The notes: a model not told the origin generated them from the letters alone. 64,000 nt of DNA from Pedobacter fastidiosus (GCF_014306625.1 NZ_JACRYL010000009.1:134039-198038); one strand, 5' to 3'. Positions 1 through 8,471 are shown, counted from the first letter of the stretch. Numbers and translations: made by a program.

Positions 1-235
1 TTAAGCGGGCAATTCTGGTTTTAGCTTGGCCGCGTAAACCCAAAAGTAAAATGTTGTGGCGAGATAGAATTGCAGTCTGCAACTCTGGAATTACGGTTTC
101 ATCGTAACCAATAATACCTTCAAACTCCGCCTTATTACCTTTAAGTTGCTTAATCAGATTTTCTCTAAGCTCTTCTTTAACGCTTCTTGATTTATAATTT
201 GTTGCCTTTAATTGGCCTAAAGTTGTGTTTTGCAT
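1..235 (-). CDS. MoxR/ChlI-like AAA+ ATPase, N-terminal fragment (3' end beyond window)
   Basis: Only the first 78 codons are present; the gene runs off the left edge with no stop. Shortly after residue 60 comes LLLGLRGQAKTRI, the P-loop of the Mg-chelatase ChlI/MoxR-type AAA+ group. The usual GK of the Walker A is AK here, a variant I associate with this subgroup. Such ATPases usually act with a vWA-domain partner in metal insertion or protein remodelling, and a vWA gene lies just upstream on the same strand (642-1739) with a DUF3861 gene between. The start is the ATG at 235, 21 bases after the DUF3861 stop, which suggests an operon. Family confident, substrate unknown. Confidence 0.8.
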   Translation of the reverse strand, partial: MQNTTLGQLKATNYKSRSVKEELRENLIKQLKGNKAEFEGIIGYDETVIPELQTAILSRHNILLLGLRGQAKTRIARL

Positions 236-256
236 ATATAGAATTTATTCTATTTG

Positions 257-550
257 TTACTTGCTTTTTAGTTTTTTCATGAACTCACCAATAGCCGGCT
301 GTAGTTCTTGAAAAAGTTCGTTGTCTCTATTTTTTAATATTACTTCGGTAAACATTTTTAAGCCGATGGCAAACTCTGTACTTTGATTTTCATCCTCGAA
401 TATATTTTTACTTTTAATGGCCGTAATAATATTGAAGATGTTATCGTGATTATCAAACTCTATCGTTAATGTTTTACCAGTAACATCATCTTCCTTTGCT
501 AAAGCTAATTCTTCTAATGTTAACTTATATTTATTTGTGCGCTTTGCCAT
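257..550 (-). CDS. DUF3861 family small protein
   Basis: This 97-residue soluble protein has the layout I recall for DUF3861: a basic start, an FDNHDNIFNI segment in the middle, and a C-terminal FMKKLK tail. There is no signal peptide or membrane segment. It sits between the vWA gene and the MoxR/ChlI-type ATPase on the same strand, 91 bases after the former and 21 before the latter, so it is probably co-transcribed. The function of the family is not known to me. The position suggests an accessory role with the ATPase/vWA pair, but that is inference. Confidence 0.7.
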   Translation of the reverse strand: MAKRTNKYKLTLEELALAKEDDVTGKTLTIEFDNHDNIFNIITAIKSKNIFEDENQSTEFAIGLKMFTEVILKNRDNELFQELQPAIGEFMKKLKSK

Positions 551-641
551 CCTTAATTTATTGAATTAATAGCAAATCCCCAGCTCGATGTTGGATTAGC
601 AATTGCGCTATATCTTCCAACTTCAGACTAAAGACCTCCGA

Positions 642-1739
642 CTATTTCACCGTTTTTCTTCTATTTTTAATGTAATCCTCAAAAATGTATTCGCCTAATC
701 CATTTAAAGAGCTGTAGAATGCTCTACCTCCATTTATTTCAGTAAACTGGCGAACAAATTGTTGCAGATAAGGATCTTTGGCAATCATAAACGTAGTAAT
801 TGGAATTTTCATCCGTTTACACTGAGCAGCCATATTTAAGGTTTTATTAATTACCTTTCTATCCAAGCCCATGCTGTTTTTATAATACTTGCCATTTTCT
901 TTAAGGCAGGTTGGTTTCCCATCGGTAATCATAAAAATTTGCTTGTTGTGGGTTTTACGGCGGCGAAGTAAATCGGCCGCAAGTTCTAAACCAGCATAAG
1001 TATTGGTATGATAAGGGCCAACTTGTAAATAAGGTAAATCTTTAACAGTAATCGGCCAGGCATCATTTCCAAAAACAACAATATCTAGCGTATCTTTCGG
1101 GTATTTTGTCTTAATTAATTCGGCTAAAGCCATGGCTACTTTTTTGGCAGGCGTAATTCTATCCTCGCCGTATAAAATCATCGAGTGCGAAATATCAATC
1201 ATCAGTACCGTAGAAGTTAACGTTTTGAAATCCTTTTCCTCAACCTCTAAATCTCTGTCAGTTAGTGTGAAATCGCCAATGCCGTGGTTAATCTGCGCAT
1301 TTTGGATGGAGGCAGTCATGTCGATTTGATCTAAACTATCTCCAAAACTATATTCGCGTCTATCCGCATTTTTCTCTTCACCAATACCAGATTGATTGCT
1401 GTTATGGTTTCCTTTTCCGGCTTTTTTTAGCTTTCCGAAAATTTCTTCAAGCGCCGATTTACGAATTGTTTGCTCCGTTTTGGCTGTAATTTTAAACTCT
1501 CCAGATTTATTGTCTTCGGTCAGGTAACCTTTATCTTTCAAATCATCTATGAAATTCCCGATGCCGTAATCATTATTTGTAAGCTTGTATTGTTTGTCGA
1601 GCTCGTTCAGCCAGCTCAAAGCCTCAGCTGCATCACCCGAAGTATAATTCAGCAACTCGCTAAATAATTTCAGCAACTCATCGAACCCACCCTTTGGCTT
1701 GTCGCCGGGCTTATAATCAGAAAAACGAAAACCTCTCAT
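642..1739 (-). CDS. vWA-domain protein, partner of the MoxR/ChlI-type ATPase
   Basis: The 365-residue protein has a C-terminal von Willebrand A domain with an intact MIDAS: D182-I-S184-H-S186 (IDISHSM) and ITDGKP near residue 273. Residues 1-100 are helical and charged, and 105-130 form a polar linker. There is no signal peptide, so it should be cytoplasmic. In Mg-chelatase ChlD, CoxE and related systems, a vWA protein binds substrate or metal and works with an AAA+ ATPase. Here the ATPase follows downstream (235-1), separated by a DUF3861 gene. This gene would be first in the operon. Target unknown. Confidence 0.85.
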   Translation of the reverse strand: MRGFRFSDYKPGDKPKGGFDELLKLFSELLNYTSGDAAEALSWLNELDKQYKLTNNDYGIGNFIDDLKDKGYLTEDNKSGEFKITAKTEQTIRKSALEEIFGKLKKAGKGNHNSNQSGIGEEKNADRREYSFGDSLDQIDMTASIQNAQINHGIGDFTLTDRDLEVEEKDFKTLTSTVLMIDISHSMILYGEDRITPAKKVAMALAELIKTKYPKDTLDIVVFGNDAWPITVKDLPYLQVGPYHTNTYAGLELAADLLRRRKTHNKQIFMITDGKPTCLKENGKYYKNSMGLDRKVINKTLNMAAQCKRMKIPITTFMIAKDPYLQQFVRQFTEINGGRAFYSSLNGLGEYIFEDYIKNRRKTVK

Positions 1740-1871
1740 GTGCTTGTATTAACGAATTATCGAAGATAAAAGTTTCGATTTGGATTAATTTAAGCGGGAT
1801 GTCATATTTGGGAGGAAAGCTGAAAACCAAAGTGAAATTGCAACTGAAAACATCCACCTGAAAACTGATTT

Positions 1872-1982
1872 GGGCGTTCCCCAAGCTACGTAAGGGTCGG
1901 GCTTTTCAGGGCTTCGCTTCGCTGCGGTACCGATAAAAAATCGGTATTGAACCCTTATAATCCCTAACGCAAAACCCAGCGT
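1872..1982. repeat. Interspersed ~110-bp repeat, copy 1
   Basis: The segment GCGTTCCCCAAGCTACGT...CTAACGCAAAACCCAG matches a second copy at 18398-18507 in the same orientation. Both have conserved ends (CCCCAAGCTACG / CCCTAAGCTACG and ACGCAAAACCCA), a GGGTC-GGCT block and a central hairpin (here CCGATAAAAAATCGG). A 75-codon reading frame across it (1785-2012, minus) is repeat-derived and not called. Function unknown; it lies in the gap between the PfkB gene and the vWA gene. Confidence 0.65.
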
Positions 1983-2007
1983 AATAATAAGGATGCCTAT
2001 TACGGTC

Positions 2008-2101
2008 GTCATTGCGAGGCACGAAGCAATCTTAATGCTTTGGGTAAATATGGATAGTTGTAAGATTGCTTCGTCGACTGAAAAAGCCTTCTCGCAATGA
2101 C
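2008..2101. repeat. REP-like palindromic element (GTCATTGCGAGG family), copy A
   Basis: The left arm GTCATTGCGAGG-CACGAAGCAATCTTA is answered by a right arm TAAGATTGCTTCGTCG...CTCGCAATGAC, giving an imperfect inverted repeat of about 94 bp just downstream of the PfkB gene. Related copies lie at 52396-52464 and 53781-53847. The last shares the internal stretch CGAAGCAATCTTAtt-CTTTGGGT. It resembles non-autonomous REP/MITE-like repeats. No transposase is nearby. Confidence 0.7.
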
Positions 2102-2146
2102 GATGAGCTTAATTTTTCGTGTCAATTCGTGTTTCCGTGTCAAAAA

Positions 2147-3028
2147 CTACCCCAGCGCCATGTGGTAAATTTTCTTATTGTATTCAGGGTTTGCACCTAC
2201 TTGAGATGCCACAAAAGCTCCAACCTTACAAGCGTTATCCAAAATAGTTTCCATAGGATAGCCCTGTAGGTAACAAGCAATAAACGTAGCTAGGAAAGCA
2301 TCGCCAGCCCCAACTGTATCCGCTACCTGAACTTTATAGCCCGTGTGCTTAAACAATTTACCATCTTTTAAAACACAGGCACCTTTATCGCCAAGCGTTA
2401 AGCAAATAATTTCGATGTTGAATTGAGACGATAGCTGTTTTAAAATTTGTTCATCAGTATTACCAGTTAAGCCAAAAGTATCACGAACCCAAACAATTTC
2501 ATCTTCGTTAATTTTTAAAATATTGGCCTTTTTTAAAAGTTGATCAATTAAATCCTTTTCAAAAAAAGGAGCACGAAGATTAATGTCAAAGATTTTGGTT
2601 TTCGCGTTTTCTATGAATTCTAAAATTGTTTTTTTAGATCTTTCATCACGAAAAGTTAAACTACAATAAACTAAAGCATCAGCTTGTTTTATCGCTTCAA
2701 TATTTTGATTCGTAATTTTAATATCATCCCAGGCGACAGGTTGTTTAATGGTATATGTGGCTTGATGATTTTCATCCAGCTGAACTACAACCGTACTCGT
2801 TGGCAACTCGGTATTTACTTGAATTAAATTAGTAGAGAATTGGCTTGCTTCAAGAAAATTCAACAATTCTTTTCCGTTTTCATCATCGCCAACGGCACTA
2901 ATAAAATTGCTATCTACGCTTTGTTTATGAAGATTTAAGGCAACATTCATACTCGAACCGCCTGCTTTTTTACCTTCTGGGAAGACATCCCAAAGTATTT
3001 CGCCTATCGTAATAACTTTATTTTGCAT
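2147..3028 (-). CDS. PfkB-family carbohydrate kinase, probable fructokinase
   Basis: This 293-residue ribokinase-like sugar kinase shows the family markers in order: the N-terminal substrate-binding GGSSMNVA (23-30), FDINLR (147-152), and the ATP-binding/catalytic signature DTVGAGDAFL (237-246) with the base D243. It should phosphorylate a sugar such as fructose using ATP in the cytoplasm. Sugar specificity cannot be read from sequence. It stands alone on the minus strand, with a REP-like element after its stop. Full length for the family. Confidence 0.85.
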   Translation of the reverse strand: MQNKVITIGEILWDVFPEGKKAGGSSMNVALNLHKQSVDSNFISAVGDDENGKELLNFLEASQFSTNLIQVNTELPTSTVVVQLDENHQATYTIKQPVAWDDIKITNQNIEAIKQADALVYCSLTFRDERSKKTILEFIENAKTKIFDINLRAPFFEKDLIDQLLKKANILKINEDEIVWVRDTFGLTGNTDEQILKQLSSQFNIEIICLTLGDKGACVLKDGKLFKHTGYKVQVADTVGAGDAFLATFIACYLQGYPMETILDNACKVGAFVASQVGANPEYNKKIYHMALG

Positions 3029-3121
3029 GGAGTAATTTTGGAAGTGTAAAGAAACAATTTTTACCGACGTAAAGAAATAAATGTTTTAATATCTTTATTC
3101 ATCACTAATACAGTTACCCAA

Positions 3122-3547
3122 ATGAGAAAAATTTTAATAACCCTATTATGTTTTATTGCCATAAACTCTTTTGCTCAATCCTCGAAAGATAAACAAGCAA
3201 TACTCGACGTGCTTGAAAAACAAAGACAGGAATGGAATAAGGGCGATGTTGAGGCATACATGCAAGGTTACGCCAAAAGCGATAGTTTACTTTTTGTAGG
3301 TAAGAGTGGGCCAACATACGGTTGGCAAAAAACTTTAGATAATTATAAACGGGGTTATCCTGATAAATCGGCTATGGGCTTTTTAACTTTTGGGATTAAA
3401 AAGGTAGATTTTCTAACTAAGGATGTAGCCTTTGTTTTGGGCAGTTGGAATGTGAGGCGAGAAAAGGATGAACTCAAAGGATTTTTTACTTTACTCTTGA
3501 AGAAAATTAATGGCCAATGGAAAGTTGTTGTTGATCATTCGAGTTAA
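3122..3547 (+). CDS. Exported NTF2-like protein (DUF4440/SnoaL type)
   Basis: A signal peptide (residues 1-18, ending SFAQ) precedes a single cone-shaped NTF2-like domain. Residues such as QRQEWNKGDVEAYMQGYA and GFFTLLLKKINGQWKVVVDHSS match DUF4440 proteins. At 141 residues it is a typical single-domain member. The family includes isomerases, ketosteroid-binding and purely binding proteins, and no catalytic residue can be assigned here. It is likely periplasmic. It is monocistronic, converging with the acyltransferase gene across a palindromic repeat. Confidence 0.75.
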   Translation: MRKILITLLCFIAINSFAQSSKDKQAILDVLEKQRQEWNKGDVEAYMQGYAKSDSLLFVGKSGPTYGWQKTLDNYKRGYPDKSAMGFLTFGIKKVDFLTKDVAFVLGSWNVRREKDELKGFFTLLLKKINGQWKVVVDHSS

Positions 3548-3595
3548 GGTAAATGTAAGTTGGAAGATGATATATTAAGTTCTGTTTGTTAGTCT

Positions 3596-3631
3596 GAGCC
3601 TGTCGAAGACCCATCTTTTTTCGACAGGCTC
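3596..3631. repeat. Palindromic intergenic element (GAGCCTGTCGAA type)
   Basis: GAGCCTGTCGA...TCGACAGGCTC forms an 11-bp perfect stem between convergent genes (3547 and 3653). It could act as a bidirectional transcription end. A related, less perfect copy lies at 56785-56823. Confidence 0.6.
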
Positions 3632-3652
3632 AAAATGATATTAAGAAAGAAG

Positions 3653-4267
3653 CTATTCCCCCAACTTAAAATCTTTATAATAATAATCTTTGTCTTCATC
3701 TGTAATTGGGCGGATTACTCGACAAGGGTTTCCGGCAGCAAAAACATGGTCTGGAACATCTCGCGTAACCACACTTCCTGAACCAATAACTACATTCGAT
3801 CCAATCTTTACACCTGGGTTTATAACCACATTCCCGCCGATCCAAACACTGTTGCCAATCGTAATTTCTTGTGCCCATTCATGTTCTTGATCACGGAGAT
3901 GTGCATGGATGGGATGCCCAGCCGTGTAAATAGCTACATTTGGCGCAATGAAAACATTGTTGCCAATGCTCACTTTAGCACAATCTAAAATAACTAGGTT
4001 GAAGTTTGCGTAAAAATTATCGCCAATTTCAATGTTATAGCCATAATCGCATCGAAATGGTGGTTCTAGATAAAACATCTTTTCCGTTTTGCCAAACAAT
4101 TTTTTTAATAACTCCTTGCGTTGTTTAATAAATTTTGGAGCCAGATTGTTAAATTCAAAAATAACTTCACGGGCTTTTAACCTTTCTTTTGATAATTCTG
4201 CATCGCCAGCTTGGTAAGCTTTGCCCTTAAGCATTTTTTGTTTTTCGGTAAGTATATTGTTTTCCAT
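3653..4267 (-). CDS. Hexapeptide-repeat O-acetyltransferase, maltose acetyltransferase-like
   Basis: The 204-residue protein has the N-terminal Mac domain (about 1-60, MLKGKAYQAGDAEL) followed by a left-handed beta-helix of [LIV]GxxxxI hexapeptide turns (about 65-185, e.g. IGNNVFIAPNVAIYTAGHP). The catalytic His is in TAGHPIHA. It would transfer acetyl from acetyl-CoA to a hydroxyl of a sugar or related acceptor. Maa, NodL and LacA share this architecture and the acceptor cannot be chosen. It is a single gene, full length. Confidence 0.85.
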   Translation of the reverse strand: MENNILTEKQKMLKGKAYQAGDAELSKERLKAREVIFEFNNLAPKFIKQRKELLKKLFGKTEKMFYLEPPFRCDYGYNIEIGDNFYANFNLVILDCAKVSIGNNVFIAPNVAIYTAGHPIHAHLRDQEHEWAQEITIGNSVWIGGNVVINPGVKIGSNVVIGSGSVVTRDVPDHVFAAGNPCRVIRPITDEDKDYYYKDFKLGE

Positions 4268-4317
4268 CTCTGTTTTACTTTTTGCGAATGTAGATAAGAT
4301 TATGCACTTCCCCTTCT

Positions 4318-4438
4318 GTCATTCTGAACATAGTGAAAAATCTATAAGCTAATTATTGCAGGCCAAGCATAAAACCTCAAGCTTGAGGATAGAGCCAAAG
4401 GGGATTGCTATTTAACTTCTTGCTTCGCAATAACGACA
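4318..4438. repeat. Degenerate palindromic intergenic element
   Basis: The region begins GTCATTCTGAACATAGTG and ends TTGCTTCGCAATAACGAC, resembling the ends of the REP-like family in this window. It contains the perfect 14-base palindrome CCTCAAGCTTGAGG. It separates the acyltransferase and cupin genes. Assignment to the family is tentative. Confidence 0.4.
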
Positions 4439-4473
4439 ATTCAATATAAAAGAACATTTAATAACGGCTGTTA

Positions 4474-4509
4474 AAAAAAGCGGGGCTATCGATATCGATA
4501 GCCCCGCTG
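4474..4509 (-). terminator. Rho-independent terminator of the cupin gene
   Basis: A perfect 30-base palindrome, AGCGGGGCTATCGAT and its complement, is followed on the minus strand by seven T residues. It lies 48 bases after the stop of the cupin-like gene at 4557. Confidence 0.85.
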
Positions 4510-4556
4510 TATTTGCTTTTCCCAAATCCTTTAAACGAACTTGGATCAGTATTATT

Positions 4557-5435
4557 TTACGGTCTGCCGTTAGCTAATGCTTTTTCTGCAATTTTAACCG
4601 CTTTTTTCTCTCTCCAATGAGCGTACTTTTCTTTAAAAGTCATTTTAATTAAGCTGTCGATAGCGCCATGAGTAAATAAACTCCAAACGCTGGCAACTTT
4701 GCGGGTAATTGATTGATCCCAAGCACGTAAGCTTAATGAGAATGACCCATCTAGATATTTCATCCAGTGCCACATTCCGGTAGGCATAAATAAGGTATCG
4801 CCGTGTTCTAAGAAAACTTCGTAACCTTCAACACCATTTAAAGCCGGGAATTTTTCAAAATCGGGATTGGCAACATCGTAATCCTCTAAAGCATAAGTTG
4901 CGTTTGGTAAGCAATACAGCCTATCTTTCCATTTATTATCAAAAAGCACAATATGTTTTCTTCCACCAAAGTGAGTGTGGAAGATATGAGGTAAATCGAT
5001 ATCGTAATGTAGAAAAGTTACCGAGTTAGAACCTCCAAAAAACATTGCAGGCATACTTTCTATAAAACCGCCCATTAAATCTTTCGGAATTTTTACATCG
5101 TTAATTAAGCTCGGAACTTTCTTAAATAGATTGAAAAAGAAAATTCTCAATTCAGTAGGTTCACGTTTAATTAAATCCAGGTAATCGCCAAATTTCATGT
5201 GTGCAGTGGCTGCATTAATTGGCTTAGATGGATCTGCTTTAGAATTATCGTAAAGTGGCACTTCTAAATCGCCACCAATTTCTTTTAAATATTCAGTCGT
5301 CCATTTCTCTCTAGCTGGCCAATCTTTGGTTAAGCCTTTAATTACTAATGGGCGTTTTGTTTTCAGATAATTTTTTTTAAAATCTTCTGGAGTAATACTC
5401 TCGACAATGTCTACTGGTTTTAAAATGAAACTCAT
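4557..5435 (-). CDS. Cupin-like (JmjC/Cupin_8) domain protein, putative Fe(II)/2-oxoglutarate oxygenase
   Basis: The 292-residue soluble protein carries a JmjC/FIH-like cupin core. The metal-binding set is visible as H143-Y-D145 (FLHYDIDL) and the distal H223 in PTGMWHWM. GGRKHIVLF supplies the Lys that usually contacts 2-oxoglutarate. The N-terminal half (RPLVIKGLTKDWPA) is typical of Cupin_8. Relatives hydroxylate proteins, RNA or small molecules; the substrate here is unknown. Its upstream neighbour on the same strand is a DUF3050 protein with its own set of potential metal ligands. A strong terminator follows. Confidence 0.85.
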   Translation of the reverse strand: MSFILKPVDIVESITPEDFKKNYLKTKRPLVIKGLTKDWPAREKWTTEYLKEIGGDLEVPLYDNSKADPSKPINAATAHMKFGDYLDLIKREPTELRIFFFNLFKKVPSLINDVKIPKDLMGGFIESMPAMFFGGSNSVTFLHYDIDLPHIFHTHFGGRKHIVLFDNKWKDRLYCLPNATYALEDYDVANPDFEKFPALNGVEGYEVFLEHGDTLFMPTGMWHWMKYLDGSFSLSLRAWDQSITRKVASVWSLFTHGAIDSLIKMTFKEKYAHWREKKAVKIAEKALANGRP

Positions 5436-5573
5436 GCGCTTAAAATCGGTTATTTGTGGCCGAACAACAAATGTGTAAATTTTATTTTACAAATTGAATA
5501 TCCGACAATAAATGTGACGAAAATTACTTAATTAGAAATTAATACTTTGTTAACATTAAATGGCGAATTATGG

Positions 5574-6359
5574 CTAGGCAAGAACCTTTCTGCTCGCAAT
5601 AGCCACATATGCAGCATCCCATAAATCTATTCTTTTCTGTAATGCTATCTTGGTTGTTTCTTCCGCTTCGAGCCAAAAACTTTCATCTTTCGAACAAAGT
5701 TTTTCTGTCATAGATAAAGCCAAATAACTATGATGATCGCCATCCACCTCAATATGACGTTCTAAATAATATTTAAAAATAGAAACTTTATCAGGTTGAG
5801 TACTATTTAAATCATTCACCATGCTAAAAAACATATTCGGAATTAAATCTTCTCTCCCAAAAGTAAAGCTTGCAGCCTGTAAATGAGTTTTGTTACTGTT
5901 AATGGTTTCAAAAGTAGAGTTTACAAAATCTTTGGCTGCAGCCGGAACCTGAGCAAGCTCAAAAGCCATATCAAAATCACGACCTTTTTGCAAAGAATGC
6001 AAGAAATTATTTATCGGTTCTGTATCAGCACCACATTGTTTCATTGCATCCAAATACAACTCAAAATGGCTTTTTATATTTCCATCTGCATCAACATCGC
6101 TTTCCTCTCCAGCAACAATCTCATTTATTAACTGTCTCGTAACTGCATCACCAACAGGAAACCAAGGCAAGGTTGTGCAGGTTAAATTTATTTGCAGTGC
6201 TTTTAAAAGCGACATAAAATCCCAAACTGCAAAAATATGATGCTCCATAAAAATCTGGAGATCTTCTAGCTCACTAATTGCCGAATAAACTTTGTGATTA
6301 ATAATCTGTTGCCTTAACGGCTCAATGTTCTGTTGAATTTTGATAATGTTGGGATGCAT
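5574..6359 (-). CDS. DUF3050 protein, haem-oxygenase-like helical fold
   Basis: This 261-residue all-helical protein is recognised as DUF3050 from [17 protein letters not shown] (38-53), the LPWFPVGD block (64-71) and the acidic/His cluster [12 protein letters not shown] (199-210). The last segment carries E200, H202, E204, D206 and H209/H210, in a spacing reminiscent of haem-oxygenase-like di-iron oxidases. Catalysis is not shown by sequence alone. It lies 138 bases upstream of the JmjC-like cupin on the same strand, which makes functional pairing plausible. Confidence 0.8.
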   Translation of the reverse strand: MHPNIIKIQQNIEPLRQQIINHKVYSAISELEDLQIFMEHHIFAVWDFMSLLKALQINLTCTTLPWFPVGDAVTRQLINEIVAGEESDVDADGNIKSHFELYLDAMKQCGADTEPINNFLHSLQKGRDFDMAFELAQVPAAAKDFVNSTFETINSNKTHLQAASFTFGREDLIPNMFFSMVNDLNSTQPDKVSIFKYYLERHIEVDGDHHSYLALSMTEKLCSKDESFWLEAEETTKIALQKRIDLWDAAYVAIASRKVLA

Positions 6360-6495
6360 CTATCCTAATTATTAAATGTTGATTTGAATGAGAGGGTAAT
6401 TCAAATATTTATTTAGTGCAAATCTAAGTACTTGAACAAATCTATCAGCACGTTAGCAAAATCTTGAATAAAAACTGACAAAGGGAAATGAAAAC

Positions 6496-6527
6496 AAAAA
6501 AACCTTTCTGCATTTGCAGAAAGGTTT
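6496..6527 (-). terminator. Rho-independent terminator of the fasciclin gene
   Basis: AAACCTTTCTGCA and its complement form a 13-bp stem with a 2-base loop, followed on the minus strand by a run of T. It lies 28 bases after the fasciclin stop. Confidence 0.85.
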
Positions 6528-6555
6528 CTATTTATAATCTAGGGATGTGATTAAA

Positions 6556-7107
6556 TTATTTAGGCATTAAAACAGTATCAACCACATGGATAACACCATT
6601 TTTTTGATTAACATCAGCAATAGTAACTGTGCTCATTCCACCTTTTTCGTCTTTCAACATTAATTTTTTACCTTCCATCCAAGCCCAAAGTTTGCCACCT
6701 TCAACAGTTGTTAACTCAGCTTTACCACCACCAACTTTAATTGCAGCTGCTATTGCTTTGCTGTCCATTTTGCCAGCAACAACATGGTAAGTTAAAATTT
6801 TTGTAAGCGTAGCTTTGTTTTCAGGTTTAACTAAAGTTTCAACAGTTCCTTTAGGTAATTTATCGAATGCTTCGTTAGTTGGCGCAAAAACGGTGAATGG
6901 TCCAGCGCTTTTTAAAGTTTCTACTAAACCGGCAGCTTTAACAGCAGCAACAAGTGTAGTATGATCTTTAGAGTTTACAGCATTATCAACAATATCTTTA
7001 GTTGCATACATTGCAGCACCACCAACCATTGGATTTTTTTGAGCGTAAACTTGTGTTGTAAATGCCATAGTAACAACGGCAATTGCAGATAGGATTAAAT
7101 TTTTCAT
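6556..7107 (-). CDS. Exported fasciclin (FAS1) domain protein
   Basis: A signal peptide (1-22, ending VYAQ) precedes one FAS1 domain of about 135 residues. The H1 motif is GPFTVFAPTNEAFDKLP and the conserved YHVV-box is LTYHVVAGKMDS; the domain ends with GVIHVVDTVLMP. FAS1 proteins act in adhesion or at the cell surface. At 183 residues it is a typical single-domain bacterial secreted form. It has its own terminator and a long non-coding region upstream, so it is probably a single-gene unit. Confidence 0.9.
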   Translation of the reverse strand: MKNLILSAIAVVTMAFTTQVYAQKNPMVGGAAMYATKDIVDNAVNSKDHTTLVAAVKAAGLVETLKSAGPFTVFAPTNEAFDKLPKGTVETLVKPENKATLTKILTYHVVAGKMDSKAIAAAIKVGGGKAELTTVEGGKLWAWMEGKKLMLKDEKGGMSTVTIADVNQKNGVIHVVDTVLMPK

Positions 7108-7254
7108 TATTTCTTTTATTTAAGTTTCTGTTATTTGATTCCATTTACGAGGCCTTGCAGATACTTGGTTTTTGTAGAAGTTGAAAAATAATTTAAAACA
7201 CTGATAGTTAGGTGTTTAAAATTTTATATTTCTGCATTGGAAAGGTGCTGTAGA

Positions 7255-7340
7255 AGTTCTTCGCTTTCAGTCGTCCGTCTTTCCGCTAAATCCCCGATAG
7301 AAAAAAATCGGGGGATACCGCTTCAATACGGTCTAGAAAA
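7255..7340 (-). repeat. Interspersed hairpin repeat (ATTGAAGCGG...GGAAAGACGG type), copy 1
   Basis: Read on the minus strand it runs TAGACCGTATTGAAGCGG, then a strong hairpin (ATCCCCCGAT with ATCGGGGAT), then GCGGAAAGACGG and GACTGAAAGC. A second, less conserved copy in the opposite orientation lies 200 bases away at 7545-7630. Confidence 0.5.
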
Positions 7341-7544
7341 CTTGGGTTTTGAAAATGCAGGATTGTAAATCCAGAGATTTTAAGAAGCGATTATAAATAA
7401 CGAATAATAAAGTTGCTTAGGCTACATAATGTTTAATGTTGGTCGAGAAATGTTTTCTCGACCAAAGAACTGTGAATTTTCAAATCCACTAAAAAAATAC
7501 ATCGAACAGCAGTCTATCAAAAGAACATCAAGCTGAAGTTAAAT

Positions 7545-7630
7545 AGACCCGATTGTATTGAAGCCATTTTTCTTGGCGAAAAGGAAAGCGGGAATATCGG
7601 AACCGATTAGCACTGAAACTGCTCTCCAAA
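7545..7630 (+). repeat. Interspersed hairpin repeat, diverged copy 2
   Basis: On the plus strand, TAGACCCGATTGTATTGAAGCC and GGAAAGCGGG align with the ends of the minus-strand copy at 7255-7340, but the central GC-rich hairpin is lost. This looks like a decayed member of the same family. Confidence 0.4.
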
Positions 7631-7688
7631 CTGTGGAATTACTGCAAACTTTGAGTACATAAGCAATTCGAAATGTTAACCAATACCT

Positions 7689-8471
7689 TTATGTAACCTT
7701 CGCTTCCCTAACTTTTTTAGAAAAAAAGCTTGGAAAAAACCGTTTCAGCAAAACAGCTCTTGTTTCTTTGCCGCCAATATAAACTTCCTCTTTTTTTGCT
7801 TTAACGGCTTTTACAATTTCCGTTGCACAGGCTTCGGCAGTCATTCCGTTTTCTTGCGCTTCATCCATCGTTCCCTGGCTATTACCGGTTGCTGTTAATG
7901 CATTGATAGAAACTATGGTTTTTATAAAACCAGGACAAACAATTGTAATGGCAATATTTTGATCATAAACTTCAGATCTTAATGAATCAAAATATCCGTG
8001 TAAGGCATGTTTCGATGCAGCATAAGCTGATCTAAGTTTTGTGCCAAATTTGCCAACCAAGCTACTCACAACCACAATTTGGCCACCTCCATTTGCAATC
8101 ATGATTGGTAAAACTGCCTTGCTTAAAATTACAGTACCCCAAAAATTGGTATTCATAATTTGTTGTTCAGTAGATAAATCGGTATCCATAGCCAATCCCC
8201 GCTGACTCACACCTCCGCTATTAATTAAAACATCAACCTTTCCAAAAATCCGAATGGCATCTTCCGCTTTGCTTTTTAAGCTTTCAGTTTCGCTTAAATC
8301 AAATGGTAAAACGTGAACATTAAAAGAGTTTTGGCAATTGCTTTTTACGCGAAATAATTCATCGCGATTGCGGGCAGAAATAATTAACTTATCTCCAGCT
8401 TTAAAATATTTATAAACAAGCGCTTCGCCAATTCCAGAAGATGCACCAGTAATCCATACAATTTTAGACAT
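7689..8471 (-). CDS. Short-chain dehydrogenase/reductase (SDR)
   Basis: This classical SDR of 260 residues has the cofactor motif GASSGIG (9-15), the structural INSGGV (83-88), catalytic S136/S137 (VVVSS) and the Y150-x3-K154 pair (SAYAASK). A basic residue soon after the glycine motif (R34) is compatible with NADP(H). The C-terminal tail (LKRFFPSFFSKKVREAKV) resembles membrane-associated DHRS7-like members. It probably reduces a ketone or oxidises an alcohol; substrate unknown. It is an isolated gene next to hemW, same strand. Confidence 0.85.
   Translation of the reverse strand: MSKIVWITGASSGIGEALVYKYFKAGDKLIISARNRDELFRVKSNCQNSFNVHVLPFDLSETESLKSKAEDAIRIFGKVDVLINSGGVSQRGLAMDTDLSTEQQIMNTNFWGTVILSKAVLPIMIANGGGQIVVVSSLVGKFGTKLRSAYAASKHALHGYFDSLRSEVYDQNIAITIVCPGFIKTIVSINALTATGNSQGTMDEAQENGMTAEACATEIVKAVKAKKEEVYIGGKETRAVLLKRFFPSFFSKKVREAKVT

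Larger units (their letters stand above)
7108..7688. other. Non-coding gap with two inverted repeat copies and a perfect hairpin
   Basis: No supported gene is seen in 581 bases. The gap holds a repeat at about 7255-7340, a diverged inverted copy at about 7545-7630, and a perfect palindrome at 7440-7467 (TTGGTCGAGAAA with its complement around TG). The palindrome has no T-run on either side. The fasciclin promoter must lie at the left end. Confidence 0.6.

Noticed and set aside
1785..2012. 75-codon minus-strand ORF with one hydrophobic segment
   Set aside because: It runs through a 110-bp interspersed repeat and its protein includes repeat-encoded sequence; no family match and no independent promoter.
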